NCBI RefSeq assembly: GCF_963583255.1
Contig: NC_084814.1
Coordinates: forward strand, 19,259,164-19,323,163
Length of the DNA: 64,000 bases
Source of the DNA: Pyrus communis
Taxonomy: Eukaryota > Streptophyta > Magnoliopsida > Rosales > Rosaceae
Direction of reading: 5' to 3'
The notes under the pieces were generated by a model. That model did not search any database. It was not told the DNA's origin and was given only the letters and a program-made list of their open reading frames with translations. The translations under genes and the position numbers were made by a program. This document shows, one piece after another, positions 20,801 through 31,896 of the stretch (its first letter is position 1; each line of letters begins with the position of its first letter).

Positions 20801-23148
20801 GGACTTCTTTCCATTCTTACAGAAAAGGAGGAAAATTCCTGCCATTGTGGAATATGTCCTCAGTGGGCATCGTTTTAAATTACTGATTCCCAAGGAAACA
20901 TGCAGCATTGCCTTCGCATTCTCTGGTGTCAGATGTCCTGGGCGTGAGGAGCCATATTCAGAAGAAGCAATTGCGCTCATGAGACGAAGAATTATGCAGA
21001 GAGATGTTGAGGTAATCCCATTTAACATTAAATTCTTGTTGCCGCTTAGTTATGTTCTTGCTTTGATGAAATTATGTCTTTTACAGATTGAAGTCGAGAC
21101 TGTTGATAGAACTGGGACCTTCTTGGGATCTTTGTGGGAGTCAAAGACCAATGTGGCGGTTGCCCTCGTTGAAGCTGGCCTTGCAAAATATCAGAATTCC
21201 TTTGGCGGTGAAATCCCTGATGGGCACCTTCTTGAAAAAGCTGAGGAATCTGCAAAAAGGCAGAAACTGAAAGTATGTGAAGCAACATACCTACATTATT
21301 ACAGCTGTCTTCCTGTTAACTATGTTAATTTACATTCTCTTTTTGCAGATTTGGGAGAACTACGTAGAAGGAGAGGAGGTTCCCAATGGTTCAGCTGTCG
21401 ACAACACCAAACAGAAAGAAGTGCTAAAGGTACTTGGAATGCAATTGCATTTTATTATTGCCCATTCTACATGTTGTAAAATGTTAAGTAACATCTATCT
21501 TGTTCCTTACTTTCAGGTAGCGGTGACAGAGGTTTTGGGAAGTGGTAAATTTTATGTTCAGACAATTGGGGATCAGAAAATTGCCTCTATTCAGCAACAG
21601 CTTGCATCTTTGAACCTTCAAGAAGCTCCCGTAATTGGGGCTTATAATCCTAAGAAGGGTGACATTGTCCTTGCTCAGTTTAGTGCAGATAATTCTTGGA
21701 ACAGAGCAATGGTGAGTTACAACCCTAAACATCAGTTTTATTTTCCGATTGTAATAAATTTTTAATCTTGAGTTATTTCAGTGCATTAGCATACATTTTT
21801 TCCCTTTCATCCCTTCCCTATTTAAAATAAATTGTTAATGTGTTATTTATATACTTCTGCTAGCAATTTTTCCAAGAAAAAGAGTGGCCGGATGATAAAA
21901 ACATAGCCAGTTGATAATCATATTCCCTTGATGAACACTATATTTACCTCAAGTCTTTTGTTTCCAGGAAAAGTGATGTTCTTATCATCTGGCATTAAAT
22001 TATAGGTTTCTCTATATTCATAGAAGGCAAGTCTGTTGATGTTACACACACATTTGACAGGAAGTGAACTATATGATGCAAATGAAATGAATTTCTTTAT
22101 CTGTGAAATCTTTCTTCTTGTTTTACAATTGCTAGTTTTGATATAGTAAGTTTCACCAACGTTCATAAGTAGCATGATAGTTTACATTTTCCTTGCACTA
22201 CAATTGCATCTGATTATGTGATTTGTACACTGAATGTTCTTCTATTCAGTCTTCAAAATTTTCAAATTTTTTAATATGTGTATGTCTTCATGCAAAGATT
22301 GTCAATGCACCTCGAGGAGCTGTGGAATCCCCTAAAGACAAGTTTGAAGTGTTCTATATAGATTATGGTAATCAAGAATTTGTCCCTTACAGCCAGATAC
22401 GGCCTCTTGACCCATCAGTTTCCTCTGCACCCGGTCTTGCTCAATTATGCAGCCTTGCATACGTTAAAGTCCCGGCCTTGGAGGAGGACTTTGGTCAAGA
22501 AGCAGCTGAGTATCTAAGTGAGCACACATTAAACAGTGCCAATGAATTTCGGGCCATGATTGAGGAAAGGGATCTTTCAGGGGGAAAAGTTAAGGGCCAG
22601 GGAACTGGACCAGTGCTTGTTGTGACTCTTGTTGCTGTGGATGCTGAGATCAGCGTGAACGCCGCCATGCTTCAGGTTTGAGTTGTAGCCCTTTTTTCTA
22701 GTTATGGTAGCTTTAAATCTCATCTTTTAAATTCTTTTCTGCTGCCCTTTACAATCCTACCCGTGATACGCATACCACTGTTTTGCTCGAAATCAAAGGA
22801 AGGATTTATTAGTCTGTTGTGTACTGATATCCATGCTTCAATCAAACAGAACCCTCATCATATATTAATATATATTGCTTGTTCCGAATCTTTCAAACTT
22901 TATTTTTTCGTAATGTCTTGCTGAATCTCATCTGTTCAAATTTGTGGAATTTTCAGGAAGGACTTGCAAGGCTAGAGAAAATGAAGAAACGTGAAACCAA
23001 GGAGAGGAAGACGGCAATTGAGAACTTGGAAAAGTTCCAGGAAGAAGCGAGGACCGATAGGCGGGGGATGTGGCGCTACGGAGACATCCAGTCCGACGAT
23101 GAGGACGTTCCTTCCGTTAGGAAAGCCACAGCTGCTGGCAAGCGATGA
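17857..23148 (+). CDS. TSN: Tudor-SN (staphylococcal-nuclease-like and Tudor domain) ribonuclease, about 995 aa
   Basis: Sixteen coding exons: 17857-18012, 18210-18284, 18386-18499, 18586-18696, 18830-19036, 19150-19368, 19443-19550, 19750-19920, 20017-20214, 20313-20678, 20781-21011, 21087-21272, 21349-21429, 21517-21711, 22298-22675, 22957-23148. They total 2,988 nt in one frame. Four SN-like domains lie at roughly residues 8-150, 190-345, 390-530 and 576-710. A Tudor domain follows (core KKGDIVLAQFSADNSWNRA near 787-805, FEVFYIDYGNQEFVPY), embedded in a final partial SN fold. Length matches plant Tudor-SN (about 990 aa). Plant Tudor-SN is an RNA-binding component of stress granules and processing bodies that affects mRNA stability under stress. 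Arabidopsis counterparts are TSN1 (At5g07350) and TSN2 (At5g61780). The start is the first ATG after the leader intron, giving ASSTASTGWYRGRVKAVPSGD. It looks intact. Confidence 0.96.
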
Positions 23149-24006
23149 ATATACAGTTATACTGACGGAAGCTAAGTTACAAAAACAAGTATGGCGTAAG
23201 ATGAGTTTAAGTTATAGGCATATATCATATGCTGTTTAGAGAAAGAAGAAAAAAGGAACCTTGTGTTGCAGTTGAGTTTTGTTTTCGGTCTTTGGATTGT
23301 CTGTTTTTTTTAGATGAGAGGGAACATATTTTTTTTTTTTTTTAACAAAATTCGAATAAGGTAAACGTTTAATTAGACAATTTTGTCTGTCGATCAGAAA
23401 GCTTGACATTTAATTAGTGTTTTTCATTTATTTATATATCGGGCATAAATTTCCAAATTTTATGTTATAAAGATGATTTTTTAAAAACTTTTTAGCAAAA
23501 ATGGTTATTGAGATTGACATAACTTCTTATTTTGGTTCTTGATATTGTTCACCGTCAATCATTTTGGTTCTTTCATGAAAATTATCTGTTAAAATTGAGA
23601 AACCCTTTGCTTGAACTGATGATTTCTTTAATTTAACGAAATTTTTTCACAGAATTACAGTTAAGAAAATGATTGAGGGGGACAATCTCAGGGACCTTAG
23701 GAATCAAAGTAATGTATTGCACAAATCTCAATGATCATTTTGGTTAAAAGCTAAAAGCTTTTATGCAGAGCAAACAGATTATCTATTATTCTGACTACAA
23801 GTTTGGTTCTTATGTGTATACAGATGACGGGATGGCTCTATTGGCACTCAAAAATTTTTAACATCTTATTTCCTTCGCACGCAGAAGATCTTTAAAAACA
23901 CAACAATTTTATTTTTTATAAAATTTGTGACTCGTGAGTTTTTAGTCGGTTTTGCAGACTTCTGCATATAACGTCAAAGTCAAATTGCAGCAGAAGTTAG
24001 CGGGTT
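23149..24006. other. Tudor-SN 3' UTR and intergenic DNA
   Basis: The first 100-200 bases are the presumed 3' UTR. A T17 or so run lies near 23330. No gene is seen in the rest. Confidence 0.45.
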
Positions 24007-24015
24007 TATTAGACT

Positions 24016-24208
24016 GGATCAGGATCCTCGTTAAGGGTGAGGATCATTTTGAGCAAATCTATCATACCGTTCAAATTTTATTCAACGGTTATAATTATTA
24101 TAATTTTTAGAGGAGCTCTCTGTTTGTAGTCGTTGGATAAAATTTGAACGGCCCGATGAGTTTGTTCAGGAGGATCCTCATCCTTAGCTAAAGAGAGGAT
24201 CATGATCC
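24016..24208. mobile_element. MULE-type MITE, 193 bp, 9-bp target duplication
   Basis: Long terminal inverted repeats (left GGATCAGGATCCTCG..., right ...AGGATCATGATCC) extend inward through CCGTTCAAATTTTAT. Exact 9-bp direct repeats TATTAGACT flank it at 24007-24015 and 24209-24217. A 9-bp duplication with long inverted ends points to a Mutator-like origin. Confidence 0.82.
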
Positions 24209-24498
24209 TATTAGACTTGGATTCTCCCCCTTCTTGTCCCTTTTTACTATAAACGGTTCAAAAGAAACCTAATGGTTTAAAGTTGTGCCACATGTTTAAT
24301 GAGCTTTATTTTATTTATTTTTTATTGCTTTTTTTAATAATTCTTTTTCTTCTACCCTCGGCCCCACACCACTATTTACCCTCCTACACACCAAATATAG
24401 TTTACGCCTCGGGTTGATTTTGACTCTATAGTAGAACTTGGCAGTTGAGCTGCTGGGAAAGTCAGAAGAAATTCTTGAATTGTATTGTCCTCATCAAT

Positions 24499-24556
24499 TT
24501 GTTCAACAACCCTCATATGCGTTACATAATTGTTCAACAACCCTCATATGCGTTAC
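24499..24556. repeat. Short tandem duplication, 29-bp period
   Basis: TTGTTCAACAACCCTCATATGCGTTAC occurs twice back to back, separated only by two or three bases. Confidence 0.8.
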
Positions 24557-24649
24557 TTTATAAGGAGGAGATGAAATGGAAGATACATAGGAGGGGAGAT
24601 AATTATCCCCACTTCCTCCCTTTAATTTTGCTGAAGTTTTGTAAGAAAA

Positions 24650-24770
24650 AAGGTTCTAAAAAACGTTAGGCGTTAGTCGGGCGGGAGATTGGCCCCTAGC
24701 GCCTAGGCGGTTTGGCTGGGTCTAGGCGACTTAGGCGGATTTAGATAAATTTTTTATATATCTTGTAAAT
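24650..24770. mobile_element. Fragment of a CTAGGCGG-type hAT-like element
   Basis: GGTTCTAAAAAACG, GCGCCTAGGCGG and TTAGGCGGATTTAGATAAATT repeat, in reverse orientation, the motifs at the right end of the element at 61845-62606. Only one end is visible. Confidence 0.5.
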
Positions 24771-24831
24771 AAGTATATACTGATACTTGCAAAAAATTAT
24801 ACTTGTAAGAAATCTTTGAATAAGATAGTAA

Positions 24832-26078
24832 GGGTGCATTTGTTGCACCGGACTATCTCGGACTGGACTAACTTCAGGGACTAAGCTGGATTGGCTTGGC
24901 TTGGACTAAGCAGTACTAAAATTGTAAAGCGTTTGATACAGTACTGGACTAGCCAGGACTAAATTTTTATTTTTTATTTTTTATATTTAATTATGAAAAC
25001 TTCCACTTTCTTGTTTAAAAAACATTTTTTTAAAGAGATAAAAGATGCTTTATTGAAAATATCATTCATCTCACAAACAAAACGGGGAAAGGATTTTGCT
25101 TTTACATGAAAGTCTACATATTTTTTTCACCATCATGAGCTATCAATACATGTACAAGTTGCAACTACTTGTGCTTAAACTTGAGTTCATTCACATATTC
25201 TTCAATGCCCTTAACCTAATTATGTAGATCTCGAGTGTTTCAATTGCAACCGCACAGGCTACGGGGTGTCCAGAATATGTAATCCCATGAGAAAAAGAAC
25301 ACAAGGTCTAGTTTAATGTTGTATTTGTCACTACTATACGTGTAGCCAAGCTTTCCAAATGCACAAATTACATCGCTCCAAATGCACAGATTGCATCATC
25401 ATAAATAGAATGCAACAATTGTCTATGGTCCCGCAGTGTGCAATACAAATGGAGCTGGAAGATCAAACTTTTGTGGGCAGTCAGTGTGCAATACAAGGGG
25501 AACCATAAACACATGAGCAATGAACGATAATTTGGTAGATAATATTTTGAGTGTTGTTTATTAACACTAAAGTTAAACTAATGCCACCAAGGACAACTCA
25601 ATTTATGTCGGTATTAAAATTTAAATCAATTCGAAGATTCTAAAATACTAAAACAGCAATTGGCTAATTCAAATGCGGAACTAATTACCTATTTGAGGAG
25701 AGTTTCACCGTCATTGACAGTCTTCGAGGTCCATACTTATTTTGTAGCACCACATTCCTTCCCTTTGAACCCAATGCAACTCCAACCAACTCTGCCACCA
25801 TGTCCACCCCTACCTGCACCCACCACCGCCACCAATTCAGCCATTAAATTAACCCACTTCACATCTACCTACATCATTCAAATTTAAACAAATTCTAAGA
25901 TTCTAAATTACATACAGAGCATCAATTCTAAGAATCATACACAAGCGAAGGTTTTAGTCGACGCGAGTCCCGATTAATACCATTAAACGTAGTCCTTGTT
26001 GCTAACAAACATGGGCTTGGACTAATTATTAGTCCAGTCCAGTCTAGTGAGGCTTAGTGAAGGTAAACAAACACACTC
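24832..26078. mobile_element. Non-autonomous PIF/Harbinger-type DNA transposon (1.25 kb)
   Basis: The left end GGGTGCATTTGTTGCAC and the reverse complement of the right end (GAGTGTGTTTGTTTACC) are inverted repeats, both followed by sequence rich in GGACTGGACTA. The 3-bp target duplication TAA is present on each side (24829-24831, 26079-26081), the signature of PIF/Harbinger insertion. The interior has no transposase frame, so the element would rely on a relative. Confidence 0.7.
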
Positions 26079-26106
26079 TAAAAGAATAATCAAATGCGTA
26101 TCTACA

Positions 26107-26209
26107 ACCTTACATAATAAGCGGAAGGTTCCCGAAAACATTGAGGAGAAACCTTACATAATCAGCGGAAGGTTCCCGAAAACATTGAGGAGAAACCTAC
26201 ATAATAAGG
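26107..26209. repeat. 44-bp tandem repeat, about 2.3 copies
   Basis: Units 26107-26150 and 26151-26194 differ by a single base; a partial third copy follows. They lie just outside the Harbinger-type element. Confidence 0.85.
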
Positions 26210-26380
26210 ATTTGACCCAAACAGTGTCACGTTTCTCTCACTAGATATCACTTGACCCCAAAGAAATTAAAAAAAAAAAATAGAAAATACCATAAATAGT
26301 TTATATTCTTGCAAGTAATTAGGGCTTGCATCAGATATTCTACTGCAAAATAAGACCAAGATATATGGATTTGTAAATAT

Positions 26381-26450
26381 AAATAGCATGATTCAATAGA
26401 GGGAAAACAACATGTAAATAGCATGATTAAATAGAGGAAAAACAACATGT
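26381..26450. repeat. 35-bp tandem duplication
   Basis: AAATAGCATGATTCAATAGA and the rest of the unit (26381-26415) are repeated at 26416-26450 with two substitutions. Confidence 0.85.
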
Positions 26451-27474
26451 GGGTTAAGGTTGGATCCATATATGGCTAAGAGGAGAGTGCACCATCAACA
26501 ACTTTTGCTTAGGTCTTCCACAATTTTAGACCTGAAACTTTGGGTTTACTTCTTCTAAATTAGAATCAAACTCACAATTAACCGGAAAATTTGCGTCTTA
26601 ACTCGAGAGTTTAACTGTTTAATGTATTATGCGGGTCTCATGAATATGATTCTATAAAATGATACATTTATAAAACTCAGTCAACCTAATCATTTCTATT
26701 GTATATCTGAAAAATCAAACTCAAATGAACCGTTGTGAAAACTATTGATATGGACAATCGTAATTGAATGTATAGCTAGTAATTAATATGAGAACATTTT
26801 TATCAATGTCAAATAAAATCCTTACTCCGTCACTTGTTGTGCAACCTCTTGTACACTGAAATCAATCACATAGGACATTTAACAATTTTTTCCCTCCTCT
26901 CACTTTCCTCTTTTTCTCTTTATAAGGATGTTATTTTTAAATGTTGACGTGCTTTAATTATGACCGTTCAAATAAAAAGAGATTAAAAGAGAGAAATATT
27001 TGTAGATGAGAGAATCCTACTCTTCATATGTTTGGGGACAAAACTTTCCCGAAACCAGTCATCTTTTCGGTTCTTTTTTTTTTTCAATTTATTTAGTTGT
27101 GTTTAATAAATAGACCACTTCCAAATGGTCAATTTTGGACATATCCAAATTTGGCCAAAACTCTACACCAATTTTACCGTATTAGATTAGAATATTTCTC
27201 CAACAAAAAACATAAGGTCATGCTGTAAAAGCAATTGTTTGTTTTGGTCATTGGAAACTTGAAAGGAACTATCACAGCTTAATTAATGAGTCATTTACAC
27301 TCCTCCTGATGCATTTAACTGTTTCAACACAAAAGGCTAAAAAACACAAACAAAAAAGAAAAAGAAAAATATTGCCAACAGTCATGAATAACCTACAAAA
27401 ACAAAACTAGGCTCAAAATTTGAAGATAATGGAAGTGAAAATCGTCATCGGTAGCTTCCTCCCTCTTCTCCGCC
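26451..27474. other. Intergenic DNA and calnexin 3' UTR
   Basis: No gene seen. The bases next to 27475 are the presumed 3' UTR of the calnexin gene on the minus strand. Confidence 0.45.
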
Positions 27475-30361
27475 TCAGTTTTCACGCCTGGTCGTCGTCC
27501 TTCTGCGAGGAGCAGCGGCTCCTTCCTTCTCACTCTCAGATGAAGTACCTTCCTTCTCCTTCTCGTCTTCCTTCGCAGCTGCACTGCTTGAAGCAGCAGT
27601 GGCTCCGGTGGTTTTCTTCTCAACTCTTGCCTGCATAAAGATAAAGCAACATTTAGCAACAAGCAACATCAGTAGCTACAACTACTTCTTTTGGTCTTTT
27701 TGAGGAGCTTCGGCACTCACAGGTTTCTTTCCGCCGAAGAGTAGCTTGACAAAGACAGTGAAGATGATCACCACAATCGCGATAAGGATGCCAACGGTGA
27801 GATTTGGTTGTTCCTCTGCCTTCTCGATGAGATCCTGCACCAAACAAGCTTGGATTTTAGATTGCGTTCAGGAAAATCACCCTCAAAAGGGATAATAAAC
27901 GAAAGACTTATGACTTACAACGATCTTAGGCTTGTGGGAACTCAAGAAGGGAAGATCTGCGACTGTGTAGAGGAGGTCAAATATTTTCTTCTGCAGGAAA
28001 TAGAAATACGATCATCAGTAACTGTACCAAGTAACCATCAAATAAATTCCATAAGAACAGCTGTATAGAATTGATAAGCTGCAAAACATTTACCTGGACG
28101 GTGGCAAGGAACCCATCTGTGCCTTGAACATCTTCCTCTTCCTTCGACTTCTCTTTCTCAACTTCAAATTTTGGTTTCCAAGCGGTCTCTCTGTATGTTT
28201 GTGCAACTTTCTCGTCCTTCGCTATCAAAATGTTGTCAAACAATATACCATCTTGCATCGTCCAGATCTCAATGCCGACAGCTGCGATAGGCTCAAAGTT
28301 GGGTTTGTCAGCTTCAAAGTAGCTGGGGTTTGGAATCTCCTGAGGCTTCCAGATACCCTTGTAACTGGGGTTATCGATAAGTGGGGCATGCCATTTTCCC
28401 TTGTAAGCTGGGTTCCTCTTCATTGGCTTCTTCCATTCACCGCAACCAGGGGCGGTCACACACTTCGGGTTCTCGATCCTTGGGGCTTCCCATTCACCAT
28501 CCTCCTCATCATCCCAGTCTTCTGGTTTCGTGGAATCAGGATCATCTATCTCCTCAGGCTCATCATCCAACCATCCTTCAGGTTTCTCTGCTTCTTCATC
28601 TACAATTTCCATTGGGGCATCCTCATCCCAGTCCTCCGGCTTTACAGCATTTGGGTCTTGAATCTTGGCTCTCTCATCCCAATCCTCAGGCTTCTTATCC
28701 TCTGGATCAGGGATTGTCTTGGTAGGAATAAGAGGTGGCATGAAATCATCAGCCGATAGGAAATTCGCCTTCTTCTTCTCTTCCCCATCAACCAGAATTA
28801 CCAACTCGTTATTGGGTTTAAGAATGGCAGTGTACACATGAGTAAGTTTGTCAGCTGGGACAGAGGGTGGAGTCGTCAAATGGTGTTCAACGTACTCCCC
28901 GCTCTTGGGGTTCTTGTGCTTGAAAATGAAGTGAACCTTGTTTGTGAGCCCACATTTGTCAGGTCCAAACATGATCGAATAAGGAGACTCATTGTCGAAT
29001 ATCTTAGGTTCCCATCCAGCCTCCTGAGGTCGAAGGTATTTCAGATAGGCACCACCACATTCAAGCCCGTTCTGGAGACGAGTCTCAAATTGGAGGACAA
29101 TAGTTCCATCATTCAGACTCTCAGGCTTCTCAAGCTCCTTCACTATTGCGTACTTCTTGGCAGGCTCACTCACAAGAAGCCCGTAATCCTCATGTCCCTC
29201 GCTCTTCGAGTGACTCCACACACCTAAACCCAAATTAGACATCCCCATAAGTTTGCAACTCAAAATACAGCAAGAAATGCACCCAAATCATGATCGACGA
29301 GCTAAAATTTATAAATTAGATAAGCAGGGGACATATAATTCTATATTTCTGTTATGATTCCTGGCCACTATGATTCACAAAAACTATACGATGCCCCAAG
29401 AACAAAATCCAAGCACACAATGAATATTTCCATTAAAACATACAGACCCGTCACTGCTAACTATCTCATTATAAATCTAGAGGAATCAAAAGGTGCAATT
29501 TCGCTTCTAAACATTTGTATCGTTGTTTAACTCCACTTAAATCTATTAGCTTAACAGTTTACAAAACAACATTTTAAACTACCATAACCTACGGAGGGAG
29601 GGGGATTCAAGCTCGAGTGCAAGGGGAACTCAGACACAATTGCAAAGCGGCCACGGCATTGTACGCAATGAATAATTCCATTAAAACATACAGACTCATC
29701 ACTGATAACTATCTCATTATAAATCTAGAGGAAACAAATGGTGCAATTTTCGCATTGAAACATTTGTATCGTTGTTTAACTCCACTCAAATCTATTAGCT
29801 TAACAGTATACAAAACAACATTCTAAACTACTATAATCTACGGGGGAGGGTGATCCGACCTCGGGTGCAAGGGGAACTCGAACACGAATGCAAAGCGGCC
29901 CAGGCACACTGCCCTGGTCAACTGACATAACCCACATCTACGTTAACGCAAATATTCAAGTTCAACATACATCGAAACCATTAATATCATTCAGATCGAT
30001 GGATCGATCATACACCGATCCAATAACTACAAACAAATACAAACATTCACACACATCTAAGATATCATCTTTTTTTCTCTTAAATTAGAAAGAAAGAACG
30101 GACCTTGGTACTCTTCTTTGCTAGAAACGATCCATCGGCCCTCGAATGCGTCATCAAACGAATCGTAAAATACCTAAATTCACAAATTAATCGAAATTGG
30201 TAAGAATTTGGGATTCAAATCTGAGATTCAAATCATGAAATTGCAATTACAAATGAGACGATTCGAATTACCGTATCGTCGGAAGCAGATAGCTGCTGAA
30301 ATGCAAAGCAAGCTACCAGCACCAGCAGCACCGGAAGAACACCACCGCGAACCCTAACCAT
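27475..30361 (-). CDS. CNX: Calnexin, ER membrane lectin chaperone, about 543 aa
   Basis: Six coding exons on the minus strand: 30272-30361, 30104-30173, 28094-29223, 27919-27990, 27721-27834 and 27475-27630. They total 1,632 nt in one frame. The protein has a signal peptide (VLPVLLVLVACFAF), a luminal lectin domain (FDDAFEGRWIVS at its start), then a proline-rich arm at about residues 230-365 with KPEDWD-type and GEW/GKW-type repeats. One membrane segment follows near residues 466-486 (VGILIAIVVIIFTVFV). The cytosolic tail is acidic and serine-rich and ends in a basic RRRTTTRREN. Calnexin binds monoglucosylated glycoproteins in the ER and retains them until folded. Arabidopsis counterparts are CNX1 (At5g61790) and At5g07340. 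The second intron holds a 248-bp tandem duplication. The gene appears intact. Confidence 0.96.
29419..29900. repeat. 248-bp tandem duplication inside calnexin intron 2
   Basis: 29419-29652 and 29667-29900 align end to end (TTCCATTAAAACATACAGAC, ATCTATTAGCTTAACAGT, GCAAAGCGGCC) with roughly one difference in ten bases. It is non-coding and spliced out. Confidence 0.85.
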
Positions 30362-30466
30362 CTTTCTCTCTCTAAAACTCTCTCTCTCCTCTGTATCTCT
30401 CTCACTCTCTCTCGTCGAAGTTCCTAGACGAGTCCGCTCTCTCTGGGAAAGGGTTCTGAGCCTTGT

Positions 30467-30475
30467 ACATATAGA
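30467..30475 (-). promoter_or_regulatory. Possible TATA element of the calnexin gene
   Basis: On the minus strand CTATATGTA lies about 106 bp before the ATG, followed by a pyrimidine/purine-rich leader (CTCTCT repeats on the plus strand). It is a weak match. Confidence 0.35.
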
Positions 30476-30536
30476 TCTGCACAACACTGCCTTCGACTTG
30501 CTTCGGCCAATCAAATCACGTGCCACGTTCAATGGA

Positions 30537-30558
30537 CCAATGAGATCCCGCCACGTCA
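30537..30558 (-). promoter_or_regulatory. ER-stress response element (ERSE) overlapping a UPRE-like site upstream of calnexin
   Basis: CCAAT, exactly nine bases, CCACG (30537-30555) is a perfect ERSE. The last eight bases, 30551-30558, read TGACGTGG on the minus strand, which fits the plant UPRE form TGACGTGR. The pair sits about 180-200 bp upstream of the calnexin ATG. A G-box CACGTG at 30517-30522 is close by. This fits induction by bZIP-type unfolded-protein-response factors, a regulation known for plant calnexins. Confidence 0.72.
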
Positions 30559-30731
30559 AAAACTTGACGCATCGTTGCGTCCCTTGCGAGTTACGACCAA
30601 CCTTTTGGTTCTGTTCTTTCTCGTGACTGGGCCGGGTCAAAAGTCCAAATGAGTATTTGAAATTTCTCAATTCTTTTTTGGTTTTATTGTACGATGAAAT
30701 TTCACTTATGCTTTTTTAGGTCTCTATCTAT

Positions 30732-30964
30732 GGAATTGAATCCTCGTCGGATCCCCTCCTTGAGATCTAGAGATCAACGCACACGAATCGTTGATTAAAG
30801 ATCATAAGGCTACAATTTTTTTATTTTTTATATTTTTCATGCAAAACGAGGTTGTTTTACTTTTAAAAATATTTAATTGTAGACGCACTATTTTTTTTAT
30901 CAACAATACGTGTGCGTTGATTCTTAGGATCCCCAGAAAGGGGATTCGGCGAGGATCCAATTCC
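30732..30964. mobile_element. MULE-type MITE, 233 bp, 9-bp target duplication
   Basis: Ends GGAATTGAATCCTCG and (reverse complement of right end) GGAATTGGATCCTCG. The inverted repeats run inward to ATCAACGCACACG. The 9-bp duplication TCTATCTAT is exact at 30723-30731 and 30965-30973. Confidence 0.82.
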
Positions 30965-30973
30965 TCTATCTAT

Positions 30974-31896
30974 TAAGAGTTTGGGAGTCTTTTAATTTTG
31001 AGAAGAGAAATATTAATATGTTAAAAATTACGTAATACATCAATATTTTTTGTTTGAAGTGATAATATGGTAACTAATTAGAGTAATAATACGAGTAATG
31101 TTTTTTTCATTAAAATGATAGAAATCGTAGGAGTACTAGAGAGATTCGAGATCGCTTCCCTTTTATTTATCAATAAAAAAATTCAAATAGATTGCATTTT
31201 TCAACTATTTTAACTAATCATATGATTTGATAATTACATGCTAAGTAACTGTTCATCGTAATAATTGATGTAATAAGTAACATCCAGTCACGTAATATGG
31301 CTAATTTATAATTCTAGATTCAGCAATAAGTAGAGATAGTAAAGGTAAGGAACATCAAATATGAACACAAGGTGACTTCTCTAAAAAGCACTTTGTTGAT
31401 GCATAAAATCAGCAAGTACTTTGGTACAACAGAAAGTGTCAAGTTTGTAACCTTCGCTAGATTGCTCTGGTCGTTAGTGTGTATAAGTATGTAAATGGAT
31501 AGAGACAGGGAAGCAAACAACACAAGATGTACATGGTTCACCTAGATTGGCTACGTCCACGGAGTAGAGAAGTTCTCATTAATTGTGAAGGGTTTACACA
31601 AATACATAGGTTCAAGCTCTCATTTAATGAGTTCTAGCGAATAGTTTAGTACAAATGACATTCGGAATTATTGTGGGAGAATGATCCTCTTTTATAGAAG
31701 AGAGTTTCTAGCTTTGTTCTGATATTGACACGTGTCGCGCTATGATTGGTCTCTGATATCAACACTTGTGTTGTGATTGGCCTCTTGGTTGGAGGGAAAC
31801 TCTTATGGATTCTTGACGGTATACTATTGACCGGTAATTAATAATTTCGGAATTGATTGGTACAAACACACTTAATTCTTATAAGCGCTTTATCAC
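30974..31896. other. Intergenic region with LTR-like remnant
   Basis: About 31480-31880 has the texture of a high-copy retroelement LTR (ATGGTTCACCTAGATTGGCTACGTCCACGG style text), but I cannot mark its ends. Nothing else is recognised. It must contain the promoter of the PPR gene at 31897. Confidence 0.35.

Noticed and set aside
26107..26209. Short regular repeats that could suggest a CRISPR array
   Set aside because: Repeats are directly adjacent with no unique spacers, in a plant nuclear sequence.
28124..28759. 211-codon plus-strand frame
   Set aside because: Antisense of calnexin exon 3; hydrophobic residues arise from reversed acidic codons of the KPEDW region.
30507..30527. A second ERSE (CCAAT...CCACG)
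   Set aside because: The spacing is 11, not 9 bases, so only the site at 30537-30555 is called.
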